Part shown: positions 26,487 to 36,169 of the stretch, piece after piece
Numbering within the stretch: the first letter of the stretch is position 1
Layout of the letters: each line of letters begins with the position of its first letter
Assembly: GCF_002915595.1 (NCBI RefSeq)
Contig: NZ_PQGG01000028.1
Location: 93,734 to 157,733 of the forward strand
From: Zhongshania marina
GTDB taxonomy: Bacteria; Pseudomonadota; Gammaproteobacteria; Pseudomonadales; Spongiibacteraceae
Direction: 5' to 3'
DNA: 64,000 nt
Program-made: the position numbers and the translations under genes
Notes under the pieces: model-generated
What the model was told of the DNA's origin: nothing
The model's database searches: none
Seen by the model: only the letters and a program-made list of their open reading frames with translations

Positions 26487-27605
26487 TTGAGCACCGAGAG
26501 TTTGTTGCTTACCCCCTTGAATGCCTTGCATCGCGAGCTATCGGCAAAAATGGTTCCCTTTGCCGGTTATGACATGCCGGTGCAATATCCATTGGGGGTG
26601 CTGAAAGAGCATTTGCATGTACGCAGTGCCGCGGGCTTATTTGATGTTTCCCACATGGGGCAAATTAAAGTAAGTGGCAAAAATGTCGCCGCAGAGCTAG
26701 AGAAGCTCATGCCGCAGGACATTATTGGGCTACCCTTGAATCGCCAGCGCTATGGTTTGCTTACCAATGAGCACGGCGGTATTTTGGATGATTTGATGTT
26801 TGCGAACTGTGGCGATCACTATTTATTAATTGTGAATGCGGCTTGTAAGCAACAAGATTTTGCCTGGCTGAGAAAGCATCTCCCAGCTGATATAGAAATG
26901 ACCATGCTCGACGATCAGGCTTTGTTGGCGCTTCAGGGGCCTCTTGCGCGCCAAGTTATGAAGCGCCTAGCGCCAGAAACGGCCACAATGACGTTTATGG
27001 ATACGGCTAGCTGCGAAATCGAGGGTATTTCCTGTTGGTTAAGTTGTTCTGGTTATACCGGCGAAGATGGTTTTGAAATTTCGCTTAGCGCCGCTGACGC
27101 AGAGGCTTTGGCCCGTATATTACTGTCGCAGCCTGAGGTGGAATTTATTGGTTTAGGTGCGAGAGACTCACTGCGTTTAGAGGCAGGCTTATGCCTTTAT
27201 GGCCACGATATGGACGATACAATCAGCCCGATATCTGCCAATCTCCTGTGGTCTATTTCCAAGGTTCGGCGCCCGGGTGGTGAGCGCAGCGGAGGCTACC
27301 CCGGCGCGGCGGTCATCGAAGCGCAACTTAGTCATGGTACAAAGGACAAGCGCGTACTCATCGACGTTGAAGGGCGGGCTCCGGTGCGGGAGGGTGTTGA
27401 GATTGTTGACGCCAGCGGCATTGTTGTTGGTCGCGTTAGTAGCGGTGGTTTTGGTCCCAGTATCGGGCGGCCTATGGTGATGGCGTATGTGTCCACTGCG
27501 GCCATGGATTCCGGTGATGCCATATTTGCAAGCGTGAGAGGCAAGCAAATACCGCTTACTATCAGGCAGTCGCCCTTTGTAGAGCAGCGTTATTATCGCG
27601 GATAA
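26487..27605 (+). CDS. gcvT: Glycine cleavage system aminomethyltransferase (T protein)
   Basis: Transfers the aminomethyl carbon from lipoyl-H protein to tetrahydrofolate, releasing ammonia. The frame opens at TTG 26472, but GGGAG (26474-26478) positions the ribosome at TTG 26487, giving about 372 aa starting MSTESLLLTPLNAL. Diagnostic residues are FAGYDMPVQYP (about 28), FDVSHMGQ (about 54), GYTGEDGFEI near 190 and GLGARDSLRLEAG near 222. The H and P protein genes are not adjacent, which is uncommon. Confidence 0.93.
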   Translation: MSTESLLLTPLNALHRELSAKMVPFAGYDMPVQYPLGVLKEHLHVRSAAGLFDVSHMGQIKVSGKNVAAELEKLMPQDIIGLPLNRQRYGLLTNEHGGILDDLMFANCGDHYLLIVNAACKQQDFAWLRKHLPADIEMTMLDDQALLALQGPLARQVMKRLAPETATMTFMDTASCEIEGISCWLSCSGYTGEDGFEISLSAADAEALARILLSQPEVEFIGLGARDSLRLEAGLCLYGHDMDDTISPISANLLWSISKVRRPGGERSGGYPGAAVIEAQLSHGTKDKRVLIDVEGRAPVREGVEIVDASGIVVGRVSSGGFGPSIGRPMVMAYVSTAAMDSGDAIFASVRGKQIPLTIRQSPFVEQRYYRG

Positions 27606-27625
27606 TTTCTAAACTGTGGGGCTCT

Positions 27626-28693
27626 ATGAGTAAACCTTTTACGCGGTCGATTATTGAAGGTTTTTATGGTCGCCAATGGAGCTGGGTGCAACGTTTTGCG
27701 TTGCCGGAATTACTTGCACAATGGCAGTACGCGAGTTACATCTACGCGCCAAAAGGCGATGCGAGTCTGCGCAATAACTGGGCACAGCCATTTACTACAA
27801 GCCATCGCGCGAATTTAGAAAACCTTGCGCAGCATTGCCACGCCGCTGGATTGAAGTGGGGGCTGGGCTTGTCACCGGTAGGTTTGCAAGCTGAGTACGA
27901 TGTTGATAAACAGCTTGCACTAGAAAATAAAATTAAAGAAATTCAATCTCTTAAACCCGATATATTATGGGTTTTATTCGATGATCTGCCCGCAGGAAAC
28001 CGGCATTTAGCGCGAAATCAGATCGCAGTGGTCAATGATATTCAGCGCTTAATGCCTGGCGTCGAGTTGGCGATGTGCCCAAGTTATTACAGTTTCGATC
28101 CCATATTGGAGGAGCTGTTTGGCGCCTGTCCTGAAAATTATTTCAAGGATTTGAATGCGGGACTTTCTCAAGAAGTTGAGCTGCTGTGGACGGGGAATCG
28201 CGTCATCAGTAGCGGCTATTCAGCAGAGGACTGCCGCCGTGCGACGGAGGTTTTGGGCAGAAAACCCTTGATTTGGGATAACTATCCCGTCAATGACGGC
28301 CGTAAAACCAGTCGATTTTTGCATCTTGCTGCATTTGACGGGCGCCCATATGAAATGGCGCAGTGGTGCAGCGGGCATGCTATAAATCCGATGAACCAGT
28401 TTCATTTATCACTGCTCGTTTTGCCCACCCTAGCGGAGGTTTATACGAGAGAGGCGGGCTACGACCCGATAGCGGCGTTTAATAATGTATTAGAAGGTTT
28501 GCCGCCGGCACTTTCCGAACTGTTAAAACGTGACGCTGGCTTATTTCAGTATTCTGGCCTAGATGCCATGAACCTTGAGCAAAAACAAAACCTAATTAAA
28601 ACATACAGTGAAATACAGCATCCGGTAGCCAACGAAATTTGCGCATGGTTGCAGGAGGAGTACCGTTTCGATCCGGCGTGTTTAACGGATTAA
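27626..28693 (+). CDS. GH84-like beta-N-acetylglucosaminidase-type protein
   Basis: A 355-aa single-domain protein resembling the catalytic domain of GH84 O-GlcNAcase/NagJ-type enzymes. It begins with the family's EGFYGRQWSW strand (about 11-20), then YIYAPKGD (about 38-45), and has the paired catalytic aspartates in WVLFDDLPAG (119-120) and a WDNYPVNDG motif near 220. There is no signal peptide, and the extra domains of secreted GH84 enzymes are missing, so the enzyme appears cytosolic. It starts 20 bases after gcvT. Substrate unknown: cell-wall or imported GlcNAc conjugates are possible. Confidence 0.82.
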   Translation: MSKPFTRSIIEGFYGRQWSWVQRFALPELLAQWQYASYIYAPKGDASLRNNWAQPFTTSHRANLENLAQHCHAAGLKWGLGLSPVGLQAEYDVDKQLALENKIKEIQSLKPDILWVLFDDLPAGNRHLARNQIAVVNDIQRLMPGVELAMCPSYYSFDPILEELFGACPENYFKDLNAGLSQEVELLWTGNRVISSGYSAEDCRRATEVLGRKPLIWDNYPVNDGRKTSRFLHLAAFDGRPYEMAQWCSGHAINPMNQFHLSLLVLPTLAEVYTREAGYDPIAAFNNVLEGLPPALSELLKRDAGLFQYSGLDAMNLEQKQNLIKTYSEIQHPVANEICAWLQEEYRFDPACLTD

Positions 28694-28706
28694 ATTGCGG
28701 CTTTGC

Positions 28707-28735
28707 TTGCCAAGAATTTCCGAATACGGTAGTTT
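28707..28735 (+). promoter_or_regulatory. Candidate fadB promoter
   Basis: TTGCCA (28707-28712), a 17-base spacer and TAGTTT (28730-28735). Transcription would start near 28742, placing the palindrome at 28745-28763 immediately downstream. Confidence 0.5.
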
Positions 28736-28744
28736 TAGCATCCA

Positions 28745-28763
28745 ATGTTTACATGGTAAACAT
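28745..28763. promoter_or_regulatory. 19-bp palindrome upstream of fadB, candidate repressor operator
   Basis: ATGTTTAC, ATG, GTAAACAT: perfect 8-base arms around a 3-base centre, 49 bases before the fadB ATG and just after the candidate -10 box. It is not the E. coli FadR consensus. It is a likely binding site for a dimeric fatty-acid-responsive repressor; the regulator is not identified. Confidence 0.6.
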
Positions 28764-28811
28764 GAAATATATGGCAAATGCCGCCGCCACCACTCACTTT
28801 GAGGAAATAAA

Positions 28812-30959
28812 ATGATTTATCAAGGCAAGGCGTTAACTGCAAAGTACCTAGAAGAAGGCATTGCGGAACTCTGTTTCGACCTAGAGGGCGATTCAGTAAA
28901 CAAATTTAATCGCGTAACCCTGCAAGAGTTGGGCGAAGCGACTGCGGCTTTAGCGGCCGAGCCCAAGTTGACCGGTGTTCTTGTTACCAGCGGTAAATCA
29001 GTATTCATCGTTGGTGCAGACATCACCGAGTTTACCGAATTATTTAAATTGCCAGATGCGGATTTGCGCGATTGGGCAAGCAAGGCTAATGATGTGTTTA
29101 ATGCCTTTGAGGATCTGCCTGTTCCAACCGTAGTGGCCATCAATGGTGTCGCTCTGGGTGGCGGTTTTGAAATGTGTTTGGCCTGTGACTTCCGCGTGAT
29201 GTCATCAGCGGCGATAGTGGGATTGCCAGAGGTGAAGCTGGGTATTAATCCAGGCTTTGGCGGCACAGTGCGCTTGCCCCGTGTTATCGGTTGCGATAAC
29301 GCAATGATGTGGGTGGCGACCGGTAATCATCAGAAGCCAGATGCGGCACTTAAAGACGGCGGTGTTGATGCCGTAGTTGCCCCGGATGCGCTTCGCGATG
29401 CGTCGCTAGATCTGCTGAAAAACACGATTGCGGGTGAGTTTGATTACAAAGCGCGCCGCATCGAGAAAACCTCACCGGTTAAGTTAAATGACATTGAGCG
29501 CATGATGTCGTTTACAACCGGTAAGGCAATGGTTGCGCAACAGGCGGGGCGTCATATGCCAGCGCCGTTGACAGCGGCTAAATCGATGGAGCGTAACGCT
29601 GGCTTAAGTCGAGCTGAAGCCATCGAGGTTGAAATTGATCATTTTATTAAATTGGTGCGTACGCCCCAGTCTGCGGCCTTGGTCGGATTGTTTTTGAGCG
29701 AGCAGGCGGTGAGCAAGGCCGCCCGTGGCTTTGCCAAAACTGGTGGCGAGATTAAACAAGCTGCTGTTTTGGGTGCGGGCATTATGGGTGGCGGTATTGC
29801 TTATCAGTCGGCCTATAAGGGCACGCCTATTTTAATGAAAGATATCGCCGAGGCCGGTATTGAGCTGGGCATGAAGGAGGCGGGTAAATTGCTTGCCAAG
29901 CGCGTATCCCGCGGTCGGATGTCTGCTGATAAGATGTCAGCGGTACTAAATAGCATTCGCCCCTCGCTGACTTACGACGGTTTTGATAAGGCTGATGTAG
30001 TTGTCGAAGCGGTTGTCGAGAACGCCAAAGTTAAGCGTGCGGTACTTGCAGAGACAGAGAAACATATTCGTAAGGATGCGGTACTCGCATCAAATACTTC
30101 CACAATTTCTATTACTCACCTAGGCGAAGCGCTGGAGCGTCCAGAAAACTTCTGCGGTATGCATTTTTTTAACCCAGTGCACGCAATGCCACTTGTAGAG
30201 GTTATTCGCGGCGAAAAAACCAGCGATGAAACTATTGCCAAAGTTGTGAAATACGCCTTGCAGATGGGTAAAACCCCGATTGTTGTTAATGATTGCCCAG
30301 GCTTCTATGTGAACCGCGTGCTGTTCCCGTATTTTGCCGGCTTTGACATGTTGGTGAGAGATGGTGGCGACTTCCGCAAAATAGACAAGGTAATGGAAGG
30401 CTTCGGTATGCCAATGGGGCCTGCCTATCTTATGGACGTTGTGGGTATCGACACCGGCTACCACGCTGCGGAAGTCATGGCTGAAGGTTTCCCTGACCGT
30501 ATGCGTCACGGTTTTACCGGTATTTCGCAACTTATGTTTGAAGCCAAACGCTATGGCCAGAAAAACGGTATTGGCTTTTATCGCTACGAAGAGGATGCCA
30601 AGGGCAAGCCCAAGAAGTGCGAGGACGACACCGCGCTGGCAATGGCTGAATCCGCTAAGCAATCTGCCGTGGAATTGTCTGATGATGACATTATCGCGCG
30701 CATGATGATCCCCATGTGTATTGAAACAGTACGCTGCATTGATGAGGGTATTTTACGAGATCCGGCTGATGCTGATATGGGTTTGATTATGGGGATTGGT
30801 TTCCCTGTATTCCGCGGTGGCGCATTGCGCTATATCGACCAAATGGGTGTGAAAGCGTTTTGTGAAATGGCCGATCGCTATGCGGCGCTTGGGCCTTTAT
30901 ATCACCCAACAGAAAGCCTTCGCCAAATGGCGGCAAATGGCGACTCTTTTTTTAAATAA
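28812..30959 (+). CDS. fadB: Fatty acid oxidation complex alpha subunit
   Basis: Multifunctional beta-oxidation enzyme of 715 aa. Residues about 1-190 are the enoyl-CoA hydratase/isomerase domain (oxyanion-hole segments GADITEFTE and [15 protein letters not shown], then [19 protein letters not shown]). Residues about 315-710 are the 3-hydroxyacyl-CoA dehydrogenase, with the NAD loop [11 protein letters not shown] near 319-329 and catalytic [14 protein letters not shown] near 450. It forms an alpha2beta2 complex with FadA, encoded 18 bases downstream, and is preceded by a palindromic operator candidate. Confidence 0.97.
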   Translation: MIYQGKALTAKYLEEGIAELCFDLEGDSVNKFNRVTLQELGEATAALAAEPKLTGVLVTSGKSVFIVGADITEFTELFKLPDADLRDWASKANDVFNAFEDLPVPTVVAINGVALGGGFEMCLACDFRVMSSAAIVGLPEVKLGINPGFGGTVRLPRVIGCDNAMMWVATGNHQKPDAALKDGGVDAVVAPDALRDASLDLLKNTIAGEFDYKARRIEKTSPVKLNDIERMMSFTTGKAMVAQQAGRHMPAPLTAAKSMERNAGLSRAEAIEVEIDHFIKLVRTPQSAALVGLFLSEQAVSKAARGFAKTGGEIKQAAVLGAGIMGGGIAYQSAYKGTPILMKDIAEAGIELGMKEAGKLLAKRVSRGRMSADKMSAVLNSIRPSLTYDGFDKADVVVEAVVENAKVKRAVLAETEKHIRKDAVLASNTSTISITHLGEALERPENFCGMHFFNPVHAMPLVEVIRGEKTSDETIAKVVKYALQMGKTPIVVNDCPGFYVNRVLFPYFAGFDMLVRDGGDFRKIDKVMEGFGMPMGPAYLMDVVGIDTGYHAAEVMAEGFPDRMRHGFTGISQLMFEAKRYGQKNGIGFYRYEEDAKGKPKKCEDDTALAMAESAKQSAVELSDDDIIARMMIPMCIETVRCIDEGILRDPADADMGLIMGIGFPVFRGGALRYIDQMGVKAFCEMADRYAALGPLYHPTESLRQMAANGDSFFK

Positions 30960-32153
<1,194 letters not shown>

Positions 32154-32163
32154 GTCGCCAAAA

Positions 32164-32202
32164 GGCCGATATTGGTGGTTTTATGCGCAATATCGGTCTT
32201 TC
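32164..32202 (+). terminator. Terminator after fadA
   Basis: GGCCGATATTG and CAATATCGGTC pair over 11 bases with one G-U, loop of about 13 bases, then CTTTC. The T run is short. Confidence 0.65.
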
Positions 32203-32225
32203 ACAATAAATGTTTGTAGGTCTGC

Positions 32226-32254
32226 TTGATCGCGCCCATGTGCTGTGGCACAAT
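32226..32254 (+). promoter_or_regulatory. Weak candidate promoter for tRNA-Leu
   Basis: TTGATC (32226-32231), a 17-base spacer and CACAAT (32249-32254). The spacing is ideal but both boxes are imperfect. It would give a leader of about 75 bases before the tRNA. Confidence 0.35.
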
Positions 32255-32336
32255 CTCGTTCCTCGCGGAGCCAAGGCTTTGCGATATCATTTGTAAACCG
32301 TGATAATTCAATACCTTAAGGCGGTTTTACAAGTGT

Positions 32337-32421
32337 GCGGATGTGGTGAAATTGGTATACACGCCAGATTTAGGTTCTGGTGCCGCAAGGCGTGAGAGTT
32401 CGAGTCTCTCCATCCGCACCA
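32337..32421 (+). tRNA. tRNA-Leu (TAG)
   Basis: A complete 85-base tRNA with a long variable arm. The acceptor stem GCGGATG pairs with CATCCGC (32411-32417), with discriminator A and an encoded CCA. The anticodon stem CCAGA/TCTGG encloses TTTAGGT with anticodon TAG, which reads CUA-type leucine codons. It is not an amber suppressor, whose anticodon would be CTA. It lies 80 bases upstream of tig. Confidence 0.97.
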
Positions 32422-32501
32422 TTTCATAGAATTCTTTTAAATGGCCGCTTTGAATTCATAGTGGCCATTTGTGTTTAACAGCCCTGTTTTGAGGACCCCC
32501 C

Positions 32502-33830
32502 ATGCAAGTCTCAGTTGAAACGACTTCTGGCCTAGAACGTCGCCTGATAGTAGGCGTTCCTGCTGCGCGCATTGATAGTGCAGTTGATTCACGTCTGCAA
32601 AATGCAGCGCGTACTATCAAGCTAGACGGCTTTCGCCCAGGCAAGGTACCAATGCGTGTCGTTCGTCAGCGTTTTGGCGAGTCCGTGCGTATGGAAGTGC
32701 TTGGCGAAGTAATGAACGAAAGTTTTTACGAGGCTATTCAGCAGCAAGGTCTAAAACCGGCTGGTCGTCCAAATATTGAGCCAAAGAGCCTAGAGGCTGG
32801 TAAAGACGTAGAGTTTGTAGCGACGTTTGAGGTTTTCCCAGAGGTTGAGGCAAAAGATTACAGCTCAATTGAGGTTAAAAAGCCGGTATCTGAGATTACA
32901 GCGGCCGATATCGACAAGATGATCGAAAATCTGCGTCAGCAGCGTGCTGAGTGGCAGCCTGTTGAGCGTGCTGCGGCAAGCGGCGACAAAGCAAATATCG
33001 ACTACCTCGGTACAAAAGGTGGCGTTGCTTTTGATGGCGGCAAGGCCGAAGGAAGTGATTTGGAGCTGGGTTCTGGTCGCATGATTCCAGGCTTTGAAGA
33101 TGGCATTGTTGGCATGTCTGCCGGCGAAGAAAAAGTGCTTGCCTTGTCTTTCCCTGATGATTATCACAGCGAAGACCTTAAAGGTGCTGCGGTAGAATTT
33201 AAAATCACCGTGAATAGCGTTAGTGAGAAAAAGCTTCCAGAATTGGACGAAGCATTGTTTGAAGCCTTTGGTGTTAAAGAGGGTGGTGAAGAGGCATTTC
33301 GCGCTGAAGTAGAAAAAAATATGGCGCGCGAGTTGAAAAATGCCACTAAGTCCCGCATTAAGAATCAAGTGATGGAAGGTGTTCTTGCCATCCATTCTGA
33401 TTTACAAGTACCAAAAGCATTGGTTTCTCAAGAGATTGACGCATTGCGCAACCAGCAAATGCAGCAGTTTGGCGCAATGGCAGAAAAATTGAATGCCGCT
33501 GATATCCTGCCTGATGAGCTGTTTCGTGAAAATGCAGAGCGTCGCGTTAAGTTGGGCCTAGTGCTAAATGAGTTGATTAGCATTGAAGGTATTAAGGCTG
33601 AAGAAGACAAAGTACGCGCTGCTTTAGAAGAAATGGCTGCTAGCTTTGAAGACAAAGACGAAATTATTAATTGGTATATGAGCAACCCACAACAGCTTCA
33701 ACAAATCGAAGGTATGGTTATTGAAGAGGAAGTGGTTGAAAAATTGCTTGAAAAATCGAAGGTTAGCGAAGAAACTTTAAGCTACGAAGAAGTTATGTCG
33801 CCACCAGCGAAAGAGGCAGAAGAATCCTAA
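32502..33830 (+). CDS. tig: Trigger factor
   Basis: Ribosome-bound chaperone and prolyl isomerase of 442 aa. The N-terminal ribosome-docking domain contains the signature GFRPGKVPMRVVRQRFG (about 44-60). The FKBP-type PPIase domain spans about 150-240 (GDKANIDYLG, PGFEDGIVGMSAGEEK), and the long helical C-terminal domain follows. It precedes clpP-clpX-lon in the usual order, but a strong terminator separates it from clpP. Confidence 0.97.
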   Translation: MQVSVETTSGLERRLIVGVPAARIDSAVDSRLQNAARTIKLDGFRPGKVPMRVVRQRFGESVRMEVLGEVMNESFYEAIQQQGLKPAGRPNIEPKSLEAGKDVEFVATFEVFPEVEAKDYSSIEVKKPVSEITAADIDKMIENLRQQRAEWQPVERAAASGDKANIDYLGTKGGVAFDGGKAEGSDLELGSGRMIPGFEDGIVGMSAGEEKVLALSFPDDYHSEDLKGAAVEFKITVNSVSEKKLPELDEALFEAFGVKEGGEEAFRAEVEKNMARELKNATKSRIKNQVMEGVLAIHSDLQVPKALVSQEIDALRNQQMQQFGAMAEKLNAADILPDELFRENAERRVKLGLVLNELISIEGIKAEEDKVRAALEEMAASFEDKDEIINWYMSNPQQLQQIEGMVIEEEVVEKLLEKSKVSEETLSYEEVMSPPAKEAEES

Positions 33831-33860
33831 TCTGAATAAGGATACTCTGGTTTTTTCCGC

Positions 33861-33899
33861 TCAAGCGACTGAACGAAGGTTCCGTCGCTTGATTTTTTT
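33861..33899 (+). terminator. Terminator after tig
   Basis: TCAAGCGAC and GTCGCTTGA form a perfect 9-bp stem followed by seven T. It implies that clpP has its own promoter in the 50 bases that follow. Confidence 0.85.
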
Positions 33900-33949
33900 C
33901 CGCTGGCCGTAAATTTAGAACATTAATTACGTACGGAAGAGTATTCAAT

Positions 33950-34582
33950 ATGTCGCGCAATTCGATTGATGGTTTGAACAATAATACTGTAACCAATCTG
34001 GGCTTGGTGCCTATGGTTGTAGAGCAAACGGCCCGTGGTGAGCGCTCCTACGATATTTATTCCCGGTTGCTAAAAGAGCGCGTTATTTTTTGCGTGGGCC
34101 AAGTAGAAGATCATATGGCCAACCTCATTGTGGCTCAGCTACTTTTCCTTGAGTCAGAAAACCCTGATAAAGATATCCACCTTTATATCAATTCTCCAGG
34201 TGGCTCGGTGACGGCGGGCTTGTCAATTTATGACACCATGAAGTTCATCAAGCCTGACGTGAGCACTATGTGTATCGGTCAGGCGGCCAGTATGGGTGCA
34301 TTTTTGCTGAGTGGCGGCGCCAAAGGTAAGCGATTTATCGTGCCTAATGCCCGCACCATGATTCACCAGCCAAGTGGCGGGGCTCAAGGGCAGGCAACGG
34401 ATATCGACATTCAGGCGCGTGAAATCTTGATTATTCGCGAAAAGCTGAATCATTTGATGGCCGAGCACACAGGGCAAACTTACGAGACTATCGCGCGGGA
34501 TACCGAGCGCGATAACTTCATGAATGCACAGCAATCCTGCGATTACGGTCTCGTTGATGAGGTTTTAACTTCTCGCGGATAA
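33950..34582 (+). CDS. clpP: ATP-dependent Clp protease proteolytic subunit
   Basis: Serine protease of 210 aa that forms tetradecameric chambers. The catalytic serine is in [12 protein letters not shown] (about 111), the histidine in MIHQPSGG (about 136) and the aspartate in ARDTERDNF (about 185). It is preceded by a short propeptide-like N terminus. The gap to clpX (125 bases) contains hairpins at 34575-34601 and 34638-34661 without strong T tracts. ClpP needs an ATPase partner; the adjacent clpX is interrupted. Confidence 0.97.
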   Translation: MSRNSIDGLNNNTVTNLGLVPMVVEQTARGERSYDIYSRLLKERVIFCVGQVEDHMANLIVAQLLFLESENPDKDIHLYINSPGGSVTAGLSIYDTMKFIKPDVSTMCIGQAASMGAFLLSGGAKGKRFIVPNARTMIHQPSGGAQGQATDIDIQAREILIIREKLNHLMAEHTGQTYETIARDTERDNFMNAQQSCDYGLVDEVLTSRG

Positions 34583-34707
34583 GGCATTTAGCGGTGTTAT
34601 CCGTACTAGCTTGCGGATAATGCAAACTTGCAAAAGTGGGTAAAAGGCGTCATCTTTACCCCAAGGTGCTTCGAACACCCTGCAAAATCAGAACAAGGTA
34701 GGTATGA

Positions 34708-35988
34708 ATGAGTAGTAAAGACGGCACAGATGATAACGGCAAACTGCTGTACTGTTCCTTCTGTGGTAAAAGCCAGCACGAAGTCCGCAAATTAATTGCC
34801 GGACCGTCTGTCTTTATCTGTGATGAGTGTGTCGATCTTTGTAATGACATCATTCGCGAAGAAGTTCAGGAAGCTGCCAGCGAAGCGGGGCGCGATAAGC
34901 TGCCAACGCCGCAGGAAATTAATAACACTCTAGATCAGTATGTAATAGGGCAAAAACGCGCTAAGCGGGTTTTGGCAGTTGCGGTATACAACCATTACAA
35001 GCGTCTGCGGTACGGCGACAAGCACAAAGACGAAGTTGAGTTGGGCAAAAGTAATATTTTGTTGGTTGGGCCAACGGGTAGCGGTAAAACACTGCTAGCT
35101 GAAACGCTTGCGCGCCTGCTTGATGTTCCATTTACCATTGCAGATGCTACAACGCTGACTGAAGCGGGTTATGTCGGTGAGGATGTTGAAAATATCATCC
35201 AAAAGCTGCTGCAAAAATGCGATTACGATGTGGAAAAAGCCCAAATGGGCATTGTTTACATCGATGAGATCGACAAGATTTCACGCAAATCAGACAACCC
35301 CTCAATTACCCGTGACGTATCGGGTGAGGGCGTTCAGCAGGCACTTCTAAAGCTTATAGAAGGCACTGTAGCCTCGGTTCCTCCTCAGGGTGGGCGTAAA
35401 CATCCGCAGCAGGAGTTTTAGCAGGTAGATACCTCAAATATTCTGTTTATCTGTGGCGGTGCATTTGCCGGCTTGGATCGCGTTATTCGCGACCGTTCAG
35501 AAAAAGGCGGAATCGGTTTTGGCGCTGAAGTGAAAAGTAAAAACGAGGCGCGTAACGTGGGCGAGATACTTGCTGATGTTGAGCCAGATGATTTGGTGCG
35601 CTACGGTCTGATTCCCGAGTTTGTTGGTCGTTTGCCGGTTATTGCCACCTTGGAAGAGCTGGATATTGATGCGCTAGTAAGCATTTTGACCGAGCCTAAA
35701 AACGCCTTAACCAAGCAATATGCCAAACTTTTCGATATGGAAGGTGTTGAAGTAGACTTCCGCGAAGACGGCTTGCGCTCAGTGGCTGAGAAAGCCATGA
35801 CGCGCAAAACAGGTGCTCGTGGTCTGCGTTCGATACTTGAGTCAGTACTACTGGATACGATGTATGATCTGCCATCTATGGATAATGTCAGCAAAGTCGT
35901 TATCGATGATTCGGTAATCAAAGGCGACTCGACGCCAATACTTGTGTATCACAATAGTGAGCAGCGCAAAGCGGCTCCTAAAGAGTAG
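34708..35988 (+). pseudogene. clpX: clpX, ATP-dependent unfoldase, interrupted by an in-frame amber codon
   Basis: Would encode the 426-aa Clp unfoldase that feeds ClpP. The N-terminal zinc domain (Cys 16, 19, 38, 41), Walker A GPTGSGKT (121-128), Walker B IVYIDEID (182-189) and the [10 protein letters not shown] loop are intact. Codon 238 (35419-35421) is TAG where the family has leucine (EF-L-QVDTS). The same frame then continues with [19 protein letters not shown] through the sensor and C-terminal domains to TAG at 35986-35988, with no frameshift. The first part alone (237 aa) lacks sensor 1 and 2 and the arginine finger and should be inactive. A TTG-to-TAG single change explains it. Sequencing error is the simplest alternative. 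Confidence 0.85.
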
Positions 35989-36001
35989 TTCCCGCTAGTC
36001 T

Positions 36002-36035
36002 AAACGCCGCAAAAGTCCTTTTTTGCGGCGTTTTT
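36002..36035 (+). terminator. Terminator after clpX
   Basis: AACGCCGCAAAA and TTTTTTGCGGCGTT form a long stem over a GTCC loop, followed by TTT. It separates clpX from lon. Confidence 0.92.
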
Positions 36036-36064
36036 CTTTTTTGTCAGTTTCTTTACAGTCAAGT

Positions 36065-36093
36065 CTTGTTTTTAACTCTGCAAATCCCCATCT
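36065..36093 (+). promoter_or_regulatory. Heat-shock (sigma32-type) promoter of lon
   Basis: CTTGTTT (36065-36071), a 14-base spacer and CCCCATCT (36086-36093) closely match the sigma32 pattern CTTGAAA, 11-15 bases, CCCCATNT. Transcription would start near 36100, 70 bases before the lon ATG. E. coli lon is a known sigma32 gene. Confidence 0.75.
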
Positions 36094-36169
36094 TAGAACT
36101 ATGCTGTCTTTAATACAGGCAAATATCCGCTGCGGGCGGATTGAACCGAATTAACTAAGAGGAAAAGTA

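Noticed and set aside
26487-27605. Possible DMSP demethylase (DmdA) because of the GcvT fold in a marine-type genome
   Set aside because: The conserved FAGYDMPVQYP, FDVSHMGQ and GARDSLRLEAG segments are those of genuine GcvT; DmdA diverges in these parts.
30120-30662. 180-codon open frame on the minus strand inside fadB
   Set aside because: It is a frame shadow of highly conserved fadB sequence, with no family resemblance of its own.
35419-35421. Recoding of TAG as an amino acid (pyrrolysine or genome-wide amber sense codon)
   Set aside because: Several clear genes in the window end with TAG at normal C termini, ClpX has no reason to contain pyrrolysine, and the only nearby leucine tRNA has anticodon TAG, which reads CUA rather than UAG.
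35473-35988. Separate gene for the C-terminal part of ClpX, starting at TTG 35473
   Set aside because: The codon lies inside the conserved AGLDRVI segment, has no ribosome binding site and would yield only a fragment of the AAA+ domain.
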